The notes under the pieces: generated by a model | Database searches by the model: none | The model's input: only the letters and a program-made list of their open reading frames with translations | What the model was told of the DNA's origin: nothing | Part shown: positions 16,148 through 22,969 of the stretch, in pieces | How positions within the stretch are numbered: position 1 is the first letter of the stretch | How the letters are laid out: every line of letters starts with the position of its first letter | Assembly: GCA_017536545.1 (NCBI GenBank) | Contig: JAFXHF010000014.1 | Span: 1-64,000 of the forward strand | Direction: 5' to 3' | From: a bacterium | Lineage (GTDB): Bacteria; Cyanobacteriota; Vampirovibrionia; Gastranaerophilales; Gastranaerophilaceae | Length of the DNA: 64,000 nt | Position numbers and translations under genes: made by a program

Positions 16148-16360
16148 ATGAGTCAAGAAATTAGAAACAGAATTGCTAATAATGTGAAAGTTCTTAGAAC
16201 TGAAAAGAAATTAAAGAGAGAAGAATTATCTCTTCTATTAGGCTTTGATAATTCATATATAAGTAAATTAGAACGAGGTTCTGTAAATATAACTATTGAT
16301 AGATTGTCAAAAATAGCAGAATATTTTGCAGTTGATATTTGTGCTTTATTGAAGAAGTAA
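16148..16360 (+). CDS. XRE-family transcriptional regulator
   Basis: A 70-residue one-domain protein. The helix-turn-helix covers about residues 8-62 (VLRTEKKLKREELSLLLGFDNSYISKLERGSVNITIDRLSKIAEYF), a near-complete Cro/C1-type fold with the recognition helix around NSYISKLERG. The ATG at 16148 gives the typical XRE N-terminus; a longer frame begins inside the promoter region. It lies 58 nt upstream of the histidine kinase gene, which has its own promoter. Function is inferred from the fold only. Confidence 0.85.
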   Translation: MSQEIRNRIANNVKVLRTEKKLKREELSLLLGFDNSYISKLERGSVNITIDRLSKIAEYFAVDICALLKK

Positions 16361-16383
16361 TTATTTTCAAATACCTTAATAGA

Positions 16384-16412
16384 TTGCCTAAAGTCTAGTA
16401 TTTGCATATAAT
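16384..16412 (+). promoter_or_regulatory. Promoter of the histidine kinase gene, leaderless
   Basis: TTGCCT (16384-16389), 17 bp and TATAAT (16407-16412) form a near-consensus promoter. Only 6 nt separate the -10 from the ATG at 16419, so transcription should begin at the start codon. Confidence 0.75.
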
Positions 16413-16418
16413 TTTGTT

Positions 16419-18074
16419 ATGAAGAAATTTGATTTTTTCAATCAGTATAGGGATCCAGTAATTATTGTTAGGGATTATGAGAATGTTGTTTTTAGAAACA
16501 ATATTTTTTGTCGTGTTTTCCAACATTTTGGAGATATCAGAAAATTCGCTCACAAGATGAGTTTTGATATGTGCCCTATGGATAGTGAAAATGTCGATTT
16601 ATATTCACCTATTTTTCAGGCAATAGTGTCAACGGAAAATTTCTTTGCAAGGGTTACTTATTTGAATAGTCAAAATCAGTTTGTATATTATGATTTGACT
16701 GCGATTAAGCGTGGAGCGTATACAATTATATTTTTGGTTGATGTAACCTCAGAAGTTTTATTACAAGACAAACAAAAAGAACGTGAAGCCTTTCAGAATA
16801 AGCTTTCAAAATTGGAAGAAGAAAATGATGAATTGCAAAAAATACGTTTGAAAGCTCAATCTCAAGCAATCAGAATTGCATTGATTAACAAAGTTTCAAA
16901 TATTATAAGAGAATCTATGGATATTTCAGTAATTTTGAATTCTGCGTTGAAAGAATTGGCGATAATGTTTGGGTGTTTCAGGGCTTATTACGCTTCTTTA
17001 AATAATTCAGAGTTTTGTATTGAGCAAACTTTTGGTGAAAATAGTTTAAAAGGGCAGAAGATTACTTTTGATGCTCTTGTGATGAGGCAGCTTGGTGCAC
17101 ATAGAACATCTATTAGTTATTCTTTAATGGAATACATTGGTGCAAGCCCGTTTAAACAATCAGTTTTGAGAATTGTTGTTCCTGTTTTTCATATGCAAAA
17201 AATGATTGGAGCATTGGTTCTTTTGAGTTATCAAAAAAGAGAGTTAAATGAAGAGTTAGAAATTTTGGAAGCTGTATCTTCCCAGCTTGGTAACGCAATT
17301 ATCAGAGCGGAGCTTTATCAAAAGAACGCAAAAAACGTTCGAGAATTGAAAAAGACCTTAGAAGAGCTGAAAGAAACTCAATTACAACTTATTCATTCTG
17401 AAAAAATGGCGTCATTAGGTCAGCTTGTGGCTGGGGTTGCACATGAAATTAACACTCCAGTTGCATCAATAAAATCTAATAACTCAATAATTTCAAAACT
17501 AATTTCAAAAATTGAGCAAGAAGATTTGAAAGAGATGTTTATGGAGATAAATTCTCTTGATAATGAAGCTATTCAAAGAATTAGTAATATTGTAGTTTCA
17601 TTGAAAAAGTTTGTTCGCCTTGATGAATCTGAGCTTCAAGAAGCAAATATTAACAAAGAAATTGATTTGACGTTAGATTTGATTCGCCATGAAACAAAAA
17701 ATAAAATAGAGATTGTGAAAAATTATGGCGAAATTCCACCAATTAAATGCTATCCGAATATGTTAAATCAAGTGTTTACAAATATTTTGGTGAATGCTTG
17801 TCAAGCTATTGAAAGTGATGGCAAAATCACGATTACAACAGAATTTGATATTGGGATTTTGACCGTGAAAATTAAAGATACTGGACGGGGAATAGCAAGA
17901 GAAAATTTAAGTAAAATTTTTACAGCGGGTTTTACTACGAAAAATGTAGGAGTAGGGACTGGTTTGGGGCTTGCAATTAGCCAAAAGATTATTGATAAGC
18001 ATAATGGCAAAATTAAGGTAAACAGTGAAGTTGGGGTTGGTACAGAGTTTATTATTACTATCAAATGTGAGTAG
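16419..18074 (+). CDS. Orphan sensor histidine kinase with GAF domain
   Basis: 551 residues, no membrane segment, so a cytoplasmic sensor. Order: an N-terminal PAS-like region (about 10-110), a coiled coil (115-150), a GAF-like domain (about 155-295), a second coiled coil, the HisKA dimerisation domain with phospho-accepting His342 in GQLVAGVAHEINTP, and a HATPase domain with the N box (FTNILVNACQAI), G1 (DTGRGIA) and G2 (GVGTGLGLAIS). No response regulator is adjacent, so the partner must lie elsewhere. It has a strong leaderless promoter and stands alone between the XRE and HEAT genes. Confidence 0.92.
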   Translation: MKKFDFFNQYRDPVIIVRDYENVVFRNNIFCRVFQHFGDIRKFAHKMSFDMCPMDSENVDLYSPIFQAIVSTENFFARVTYLNSQNQFVYYDLTAIKRGAYTIIFLVDVTSEVLLQDKQKEREAFQNKLSKLEEENDELQKIRLKAQSQAIRIALINKVSNIIRESMDISVILNSALKELAIMFGCFRAYYASLNNSEFCIEQTFGENSLKGQKITFDALVMRQLGAHRTSISYSLMEYIGASPFKQSVLRIVVPVFHMQKMIGALVLLSYQKRELNEELEILEAVSSQLGNAIIRAELYQKNAKNVRELKKTLEELKETQLQLIHSEKMASLGQLVAGVAHEINTPVASIKSNNSIISKLISKIEQEDLKEMFMEINSLDNEAIQRISNIVVSLKKFVRLDESELQEANINKEIDLTLDLIRHETKNKIEIVKNYGEIPPIKCYPNMLNQVFTNILVNACQAIESDGKITITTEFDIGILTVKIKDTGRGIARENLSKIFTAGFTTKNVGVGTGLGLAISQKIIDKHNGKIKVNSEVGVGTEFIITIKCE

Positions 18075-18408
18075 TAATATCTAAAGAAATGTAACAAGAA
18101 CTTTTTAATTATTCCTAAATTAGAAATATTATTAATAAAACAATTATAAAAATTTTTATAATTATCTATAAAATTGCTGATTTAATTAAAATTATATGTT
18201 ATAATAGTAGTACAGCATAAATAAGTGTCGGAATTACCCTTAATCAACTATCTGACAAAATTAACATAGTAGTAGGAATAAATTTAAGTACTTTATGAAT
18301 TGTAAACAATCGTTAATATATAGAAGATAAATAAGCAATAATTTTCGAAAAGAAAACTTTATAAAAGAGTAGGTGTGAAAATTATTGTAATAGTGTCGGA
18401 GGAAAATA
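18075..18408 (+). promoter_or_regulatory. Gene-free region with promoter and long leader of HEAT gene
   Basis: The first 120 bases are AT-rich with nothing I can name. An extended -10 (TGT TATAAT, 18197-18205) follows, giving a 5' leader of about 195 nt. The leader holds a possible hairpin (GTCGGA at 18227 with TCTGAC near 18251, one wobble), the phrase ACATAGTAGTA and a GGAGGA ribosome site. The promoter and phrase recur before the gene at 57219. No known riboswitch was recognised. Confidence 0.5.
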
Positions 18409-19266
18409 ATGACAATTAGTGTGAATAGTAAGAAAAAACAAGTGAAAAAATCGTTTGACGAATTATTAACTGACTTAAGAACAAGTAATTCTGAAAAAGT
18501 TAGATATAATGCGGCACGTATTTTAGGCGAAATGGGTGACTCAAAAGCAGTTGAACCATTAATTGACGTTCTAAAAAATGATAAAAACGGTTCTGTAAGA
18601 TTATATGCAGCTAGAGCTTTAGGCGAATTAGGTGATTCTGCTGCTACAATCCACTTGATTGAATCTTTACGCGAAGATCGCAACGTTGACGTTAGAGTTC
18701 GTGCAGCTCGTGCGTTGGGTCGTTTAGGTGGCGCTATCGTAGTTGAACCACTTGTTGAATCTTTAAACGATGAAAACCCACAAGTTTGTATCACTGCAAC
18801 TGATGCTTTAATCGAAATTGGTGATGTTGCAACTGATGCTTTAATCGAATCTTTAGATCATGAAAAAGTTAACGTAAGATGTGATGCTACAAGAGCATTA
18901 GGCGAAATCGGAAACAAAAAAGCTGTTGATAAAATTATTAACATGTTGTATGACGAATGGGTTAACGTAAGAATTTATGCGGTAACTTCATTAGGTAAAT
19001 TGAATGATACAAAAGCTGTTCCAGCTTTAATCGATGTTATGAGAAATCATTCAGAAAACGAATTAGTTAGAGCAGGTGCTGCGGCTGCTTTAGGTGTTTT
19101 AAGAGACCAAAGAGCTTTGATGCCGCTAAGAGAATTGATTATGGAAGCTGAAGAACTAGGTGAACTAGAAGATACAGCTCTAAAATCATTCAAAAAAATC
19201 ATGGCTGCAAACTGGCAATCAATTCCAGGTGCAACTCCTCAGAAAAAACCTGCAGGTACATTTTAA
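18409..19266 (+). CDS. HEAT-repeat protein
   Basis: 285 residues made of about seven HEAT repeats of some 31 residues (KVRYNAARILGEMGDSKAVEPLIDVLKND, SVRLYAARALGELGDSAATIHLIESL and so on). Such repeats form a curved helical solenoid for protein binding. In Cyanobacteria close relatives are phycobilin lyases (CpcE/PecE) or IaaA-like scaffolds, but no pigment gene is here and this lineage is non-photosynthetic, so a scaffold role is likelier. Codon use suggests good expression. The start follows GGAGGA at 18400. The long leader hints at post-transcriptional control. Confidence 0.88.
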   Translation: MTISVNSKKKQVKKSFDELLTDLRTSNSEKVRYNAARILGEMGDSKAVEPLIDVLKNDKNGSVRLYAARALGELGDSAATIHLIESLREDRNVDVRVRAARALGRLGGAIVVEPLVESLNDENPQVCITATDALIEIGDVATDALIESLDHEKVNVRCDATRALGEIGNKKAVDKIINMLYDEWVNVRIYAVTSLGKLNDTKAVPALIDVMRNHSENELVRAGAAAALGVLRDQRALMPLRELIMEAEELGELEDTALKSFKKIMAANWQSIPGATPQKKPAGTF

Positions 19267-19296
19267 TTAGCTAATGGTTGTTTATTATATAAACTG

Positions 19297-19326
19297 AAAA
19301 GTGGTTCTGAAAAGAGCCACTTTTTT
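19297..19326 (+). terminator. Terminator of HEAT-repeat gene
   Basis: AAAAGTGGTTCT, the GAAA loop and AGAGCCACTTTTTT form a 12-bp stem with one wobble pair and a T run. Confidence 0.85.
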
Positions 19327-19344
19327 AATGCTTGTTAACTAAAA

Positions 19345-19373
19345 AATAACCGCTGTAGAATCTACAGCGGTTC
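19345..19373 (-). terminator. hpf terminator
   Basis: On the minus strand AACCGCTGTAGA pairs with TCTACAGCGGTT and is followed by ATTTTTTA, so it ends the hpf transcript. Confidence 0.75.
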
Positions 19374-19401
19374 AAAATCGATTTAATATAAAAACTTTTA
19401 A

Positions 19402-19782
19402 TTATTCTTCAATAGCTTTTACATCTTCAACTTCTTCTTCAGCTACTTCTTCAACAATACCTGTGCGGATTGATGCTTTGTCTGAAGAAATGTTTTTATC
19501 TTTTAGTTTTGTAATTTGTCTAGCTAATTTGTCAGCTAACAAATCGATGCTTGCATACATTGATTCTGCAGCTTCTTCGCAACGAATTACGCCTGCGTTA
19601 GTTTTGCATGAAACTTCTGCGATGTGTTTGCCTTCTGCAGCTGGATTTTTGATTACAGATAACACTACGTCAATACCTTGAATTTGGTCATAGTGAGTTG
19701 CAACTTTACCGATTTTTTCTTTAACGTATGCTTTGATTGCATCTGTAATTTCAATGTTTCTGCCGTTTACGTGTATGTGCAT
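19402..19782 (-). CDS. hpf: Ribosome hibernation promoting factor, short form
   Basis: HPF/RaiA binds the small subunit decoding region and stores ribosomes in stasis. The 126 residues hold the N-terminal S30AE domain (MHIHVNGRNIEITDAIKAYVKEKIGKV to KLARQITKLKDK). After it comes only a short acidic tail (VEEVAEEEVEDVKAIEE) and no C-terminal dimerisation domain, although Firmicutes and Cyanobacteria usually have the long form. The start at 19782 is fixed by GGAGGT directly upstream. Confidence 0.93.
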   Translation of the reverse strand: MHIHVNGRNIEITDAIKAYVKEKIGKVATHYDQIQGIDVVLSVIKNPAAEGKHIAEVSCKTNAGVIRCEEAAESMYASIDLLADKLARQITKLKDKNISSDKASIRTGIVEEVAEEEVEDVKAIEE

Positions 19783-19855
19783 TTGTACCTCCAATTTCTA
19801 TACTAATACTTTCTTAGTATAACACATTTTGAATAATTTTTAAAGGGTAAACCTG

Positions 19856-20059
19856 TTATTCATCTGCTAAAAATTGTGGTAATTCAACGTCAGGAGTACC
19901 AATAACTCTAACCAATTCCAAAACTGATGCTTTCATTTGACATTTTTGAGAAGAACCGCTGAAGAAATCTCTATAAAAACATCCTTCGCAATTACATCCT
20001 CTCTTGTAGCACTCTAATGCAGTTGTAGTCCATCTTCTAACCGCTACTGCTCTTCCCAT
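19856..20059 (-). CDS. Small Cys-rich protein of unknown family
   Basis: 67 residues from the ATG at 20059, preceded by AGTAGGGA; a GTG twelve codons upstream is less likely. Five cysteines are arranged as ECYKRGCNCEGC and later KCQMK, a spacing (CxxxxCxCxxC...C) typical of a Zn or Fe-S site. The C-terminal part (MKASVLELVRVIGTPDVELPQFL) is a conserved-looking helix. I remember similar sequences in Gastranaerophilales and Clostridia but no function. It is a single gene next to the structured intergenic region. Confidence 0.7.
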   Translation of the reverse strand: MGRAVAVRRWTTTALECYKRGCNCEGCFYRDFFSGSSQKCQMKASVLELVRVIGTPDVELPQFLADE

Positions 20060-20291
20060 ATCCCTACTTCTAAACAATGTATAAATCTCCACTTAAATTT
20101 TACTATCCAATCGATATCCCAAATATATACCGACCAATCTCCCCAAAGCCGTTTATATCAATGACTTCCGACTTCATAATTTCATTATAGGAAATAAGTA
20201 TTTTTTTTCAAGATGAGAACATGCTCTTATGAAGTTTTGTAACGTAACCCTGTAATAGTGCTGAATTCAGCCTTTTGAGATTTTAAAACGG

Positions 20292-20370
20292 CTAAAACCA
20301 TGTCATGACATGGTTTTAGAAATTTTGAACCATGGAAACCCATGATAGGACATGGTTTTGCATGGTTTTG
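20292..20370. repeat. 28-bp palindrome plus CATGGTTTT repeats
   Basis: Bases 20292-20319 are a perfect palindrome with half-site CTAAAACCATGTCA. The half ACATGGTTTTG recurs at 20350-20360, CATGGTTTTG follows at 20361-20370, and ACCATGG lies at 20329-20335. Several spaced copies of one half-site suggest an operator array or a recombination or packaging element. Confidence 0.6.
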
Positions 20371-20384
20371 TTGCTTATTAAGAT

Positions 20385-20413
20385 TTGTAAAATATTTCAC
20401 AAATATCTAAAAT
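20385..20413 (+). promoter_or_regulatory. Plus-strand promoter before the structured RNA region
   Basis: TTGTAA (20385-20390), a 17-bp spacer and TAAAAT (20408-20413) match sigma-70 well. No protein gene follows on this strand for 800 bases, so a non-coding transcript is the simplest product. Confidence 0.5.
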
Positions 20414-20438
20414 TGGGCATGCCCGACTGTGTAATTAT

Positions 20439-20610
20439 GAAAAAAGGACAGGTTTCAAATGCGAAATCTGTCCTTAGTTATCGGCTATTTCCCTTAGTTG
20501 AGAGAAGAATCATTTCATGCTGTATGATTCATAGCCGTCTGTATTCCGTTCGCCTGTTTTGCATGCCCCAAAATCTCCGGGTATAATTCGAACATTGGAA
20601 TACAAATTTT
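20439..20610. ncRNA. Candidate structured non-coding RNA (strand uncertain)
   Basis: Four consecutive pairings are visible. 1: AAGGACAGGTTTC (20444-20456) with GAAATCTGTCCTT (20463-20475), 13 bp. 2: GGCTAT with ATAGCC, enclosing GAATCAT paired with ATGATTC. 3: GTATTCC and GTTCG on one side with CGAAC and GGAATAC on the other, 12 bp with a 3-base bulge. 4: an inner TTTTG with CAAAA. On the plus strand a good promoter precedes it and a T-rich stretch follows; on the minus strand helix 1 is followed at once by six T, a terminator, and the RNA could be the 3' end of the hsp20 message. I matched it to no known family (not RNase P, tmRNA, SRP or tRNA). Confidence 0.5.
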
Positions 20611-21093
20611 TTATTTTTCTTTTATTTCTAATTTTTTAGGTTCTTTTGTTTCGATATTTTGTTTCGGTATTGTAATTGTCAAAACTCCATCTTTATATTC
20701 TGCTTGAGCTTCATCAACTTTGATTGGTTGATCAAAAGAGATTGTTCTTTGGTATTTGCCATATCTGAATTCTGAGGTATGATATCGTTTGTTATTTTCT
20801 TCTTGTTTTTCTTCTTCTTTTTCTTCGTGAGTTTCTGCACAAATTGTCATAAAGTCGTTATCGATTTCAACATCAATGTTGTCTTTTTTTATCCCTGGAA
20901 GTTGAACTTTGACTTTGTAGTTATCTTTATTCTGGATAACTTCAATGGCAGGACGCAGAATTGTGTTTTTTATCATATTTAAGGGATGACCGAATGTGTG
21001 GGTTATGAATGTATCACGTAAAAAATTATCTAATTCTTGATGAATACTGTCAAAATATAATTCAGGTTCTCTGACGATTAAATTGTGTTTCAT
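20611..21093 (-). CDS. Small heat shock protein, Hsp20 family
   Basis: ATP-independent chaperone that holds unfolding proteins. 160 residues: an N-terminal arm, the alpha-crystallin domain (about 47-145; AIEVIQNKDNYKVKVQLPGIKKDNIDVEID...DGVLTITIPK with the conserved GVL), and a C-terminal tail. A glutamate/lysine insert (EEKEEEKQEENNKRYHTSEFRYG) sits in the loop before the beta-6 strand. The AAGGAGC ribosome site fits the start. The gap to the divergent dehydrogenase holds an inverted repeat that might be the heat-shock operator, although it does not match CIRCE. Confidence 0.93.
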   Translation of the reverse strand: MKHNLIVREPELYFDSIHQELDNFLRDTFITHTFGHPLNMIKNTILRPAIEVIQNKDNYKVKVQLPGIKKDNIDVEIDNDFMTICAETHEEKEEEKQEENNKRYHTSEFRYGKYQRTISFDQPIKVDEAQAEYKDGVLTITIPKQNIETKEPKKLEIKEK

Positions 21094-21139
21094 ATAAGCT
21101 CCTTTCTATTCTAGATTAAAAGTTTTTTGTTAGTTTATC

Positions 21140-21190
21140 ATTGGAAAGTTGGATAATTTTTTCTTATTAAATCTTGTACTTTTTTCCAAT
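21140..21190. promoter_or_regulatory. ATTGGAAA/TTTCCAAT inverted repeat between hsp20 and dehydrogenase
   Basis: ATTGGAAA (21140-21147) and its exact complement TTTCCAAT (21183-21190) are 35 bp apart between two divergent genes. The core resembles the TTGGAAT half-sites of the XRE gene at 16148. Confidence 0.4.
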
Positions 21191-21238
21191 AGATAAAATA
21201 TTACTTCGCAGAAACAATATCTAAAAAAGGAGTATTTT

Positions 21239-22249
21239 ATGGCGTGTAGAGTTTTGTTTTTTGATTATAGGCAATCTGAAGAAAAGTTTTTTCAAGAGCA
21301 TAATTTTGAGAATTTTGACATCAAATTTTTTAAAGAAAGTTTGGATGAAAAGTTTGTAGAGAATTTAACGGAAGATGATTTTGAACAAACTATGATAATT
21401 AGTGTTTTTATAAATTCTAGTGTAAATGAAAATATAATCTCAAAATTTAAAAATCTTAGGATTATTTCAACTCGTTCAACTGGATATGATCATATTTGTC
21501 TAGATAGTTGTGCAGGTAAACATATTGCGTTGGTGAATGTTGAATCATATGGATGTACGTCTGTTGCTCAATTTACTATGGCAATGATTTTGATGTTGGT
21601 CCGAAACCTTTATCCAATGTTATTGATTCCTGAAAAATACGACTTTCGTAAGTTCGAGAATTTATGTGGTAAGGATCTAAATAAATTAACTCTTGGTGTG
21701 ATTGGTACAGGGGCGATTGGGTCTGCAGTTTGTAGATATGCTCATTCTTTTGGAATGGATATAATTGCGTGTGATCCTGTTCAGAAAAAAGAATTGATTG
21801 CGGCATTTGATGTTAAATATATGGAAATGAATGAAGTTTTAAAACAGGCAGATATTTTAACCTTACATTTACCATATACAAATGAAAATTATCATATGAT
21901 TTCGAATGAACAATTAGAGATGATGAAAGATAATTCGTATTTAGTTAATGTTTCTCGAGGAGAAGTCGTTGATACAAAAGCTTTGTTTGAGTTTACTAAA
22001 AGAGGTAAGTTTAAAGGGGTAGCATTAGATGTTGTAGCTTGTGAAAATTCCTCTAACGATAAAGATAAAACTTCTTTAATGTGTTTTGAAACCTCTCAAG
22101 CTGTTAAAGAATTATCGAAATTACCAAACGTAATACTAACTCCTCATCTGGCATATGATACAGAAGAAGCTATTTATTATATCTTAGAAACTACCTTTGA
22201 AGGTATTACAGATGTTTTAAAAGGTGGGCATCAATACCGAGTTCTTTAG
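21239..22249 (+). CDS. D-2-hydroxyacid dehydrogenase, D-lactate dehydrogenase-like
   Basis: 336 residues. The Rossmann nucleotide motif is LGVIGTGAIGSAVCRYA (about 151-167); the catalytic Arg is in NVSRGEVVDTKAL, the Glu in the following helix region, and the His in ILTPHLAYDTEEA. Length and the CxSVAQFTMAMILMLVRN helix fit the D-lactate/D-2-hydroxyisocaproate group, so NADH-dependent reduction of pyruvate to D-lactate is likely, a fermentation sink. The ribosome site AAAAGGAG is strong. Its 3' end overlaps the convergent methyltransferase gene by 44 bp. Confidence 0.88.
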   Translation: MACRVLFFDYRQSEEKFFQEHNFENFDIKFFKESLDEKFVENLTEDDFEQTMIISVFINSSVNENIISKFKNLRIISTRSTGYDHICLDSCAGKHIALVNVESYGCTSVAQFTMAMILMLVRNLYPMLLIPEKYDFRKFENLCGKDLNKLTLGVIGTGAIGSAVCRYAHSFGMDIIACDPVQKKELIAAFDVKYMEMNEVLKQADILTLHLPYTNENYHMISNEQLEMMKDNSYLVNVSRGEVVDTKALFEFTKRGKFKGVALDVVACENSSNDKDKTSLMCFETSQAVKELSKLPNVILTPHLAYDTEEAIYYILETTFEGITDVLKGGHQYRVL

Positions 22250-22919
22250 GTTTTTTCTGCATAATTTGAGCAGAAATTGTCCCGAATAAAAAGTCTTTTC
22301 TTTTAATAAATTTAAAACCTTGTTGCTCAAATTCTGCGATTATTTCATCAGGATTTGGAAATTCTTCTTTTGAATTTAAAAGATATTGATAATGTTCAGC
22401 TCCATTTTTACAAATTTTGCAAAGTAGATTAACAAATATATCAAAAGCCTTGCTTAATTTGTTATGATTTCCAAAATCAAGATGTAAAAATATTCCATCT
22501 GTTTCTAAGATTCTATAAATCTCAGAGATTGCTTTTTGTCTATCTTCAATATTGCGTAGCCCAAAGCCTATTGTTGCATATTGAAATTCTTTTTCTGGAA
22601 ATGGAATATTTGTACAGTCTGCTTGTAGAAACACTCCTGTCTTATTTTTTTCTTTTGCAAGTTTTAACATTTCTGGTGAAAAGTCTAATCCTATAACTTT
22701 TGCTCGTGGGTAGATTTTATTTATCAACTTTGTGAAGTCACCTGTTCCGCAACATAAATCCACAACCATTGAACGAGGTTTGATATCTAATTCTTTTACA
22801 CATAAATACTTAATTAAATAATGTGTGCCAAATGATATTATGTTATTTACTTTATCGTAGTAAATAGCAATTTCTTCAAACATAGATTTAATTTTTTCTG
22901 GATTTTTGTCGCATGTCAT
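22206..22919 (-). CDS. UbiE/MenG-type class I methyltransferase
   Basis: 237 residues. The SAM-binding motif I is MVVDLCCGTGDFTKLI, followed by GLDFSPEMLKLAKEK and the family phrase FPEKEFQYATIGFGLRNIEDRQKAISEIYRIL, close to the UbiE signature. In quinone pathways this enzyme methylates demethylmenaquinone. No other quinone genes are here, and fermentative relatives often lack respiration, so the substrate is not certain. The C-terminus overlaps the convergent dehydrogenase by 44 bp. Confidence 0.82.
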   Translation of the reverse strand: MTCDKNPEKIKSMFEEIAIYYDKVNNIISFGTHYLIKYLCVKELDIKPRSMVVDLCCGTGDFTKLINKIYPRAKVIGLDFSPEMLKLAKEKNKTGVFLQADCTNIPFPEKEFQYATIGFGLRNIEDRQKAISEIYRILETDGIFLHLDFGNHNKLSKAFDIFVNLLCKICKNGAEHYQYLLNSKEEFPNPDEIIAEFEQQGFKFIKRKDFLFGTISAQIMQKKPKELGIDAHLLKHL

Positions 22920-22969
22920 AATGTTAACTCCGTTGCCTAAATTCTATTTTAGCATACAATTATATTATT

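Larger units (their letters stand above)
20060..20610. other. 551-base gene-free region
   Basis: No convincing protein gene; an 84-codon open frame at 20332-20586 has no ribosome site and crosses the hairpins. The left third is featureless AT-rich sequence. The middle (20292-20370) has a 28-bp perfect palindrome and further CATGGTTTT copies, and the right third (20439-20605) folds into several hairpins, is less AT-rich than its flanks and is listed separately as an RNA candidate. Confidence 0.6.

Noticed and set aside
18200-18408. Known riboswitch in the HEAT-gene leader
   Set aside because: I could match none of the familiar classes (TPP, FMN, cobalamin, SAM, glycine, M-box, yybP) by their conserved cores.
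20332-20586. 84-codon plus-strand open frame in the intergenic region
   Set aside because: No ribosome site, odd composition, and it runs through the strong hairpins.
20580-20605. TTCGAAT in the structured region as a tRNA T-loop
   Set aside because: The flanking bases do not form the 5-bp T stem and no acceptor or anticodon arms are present.
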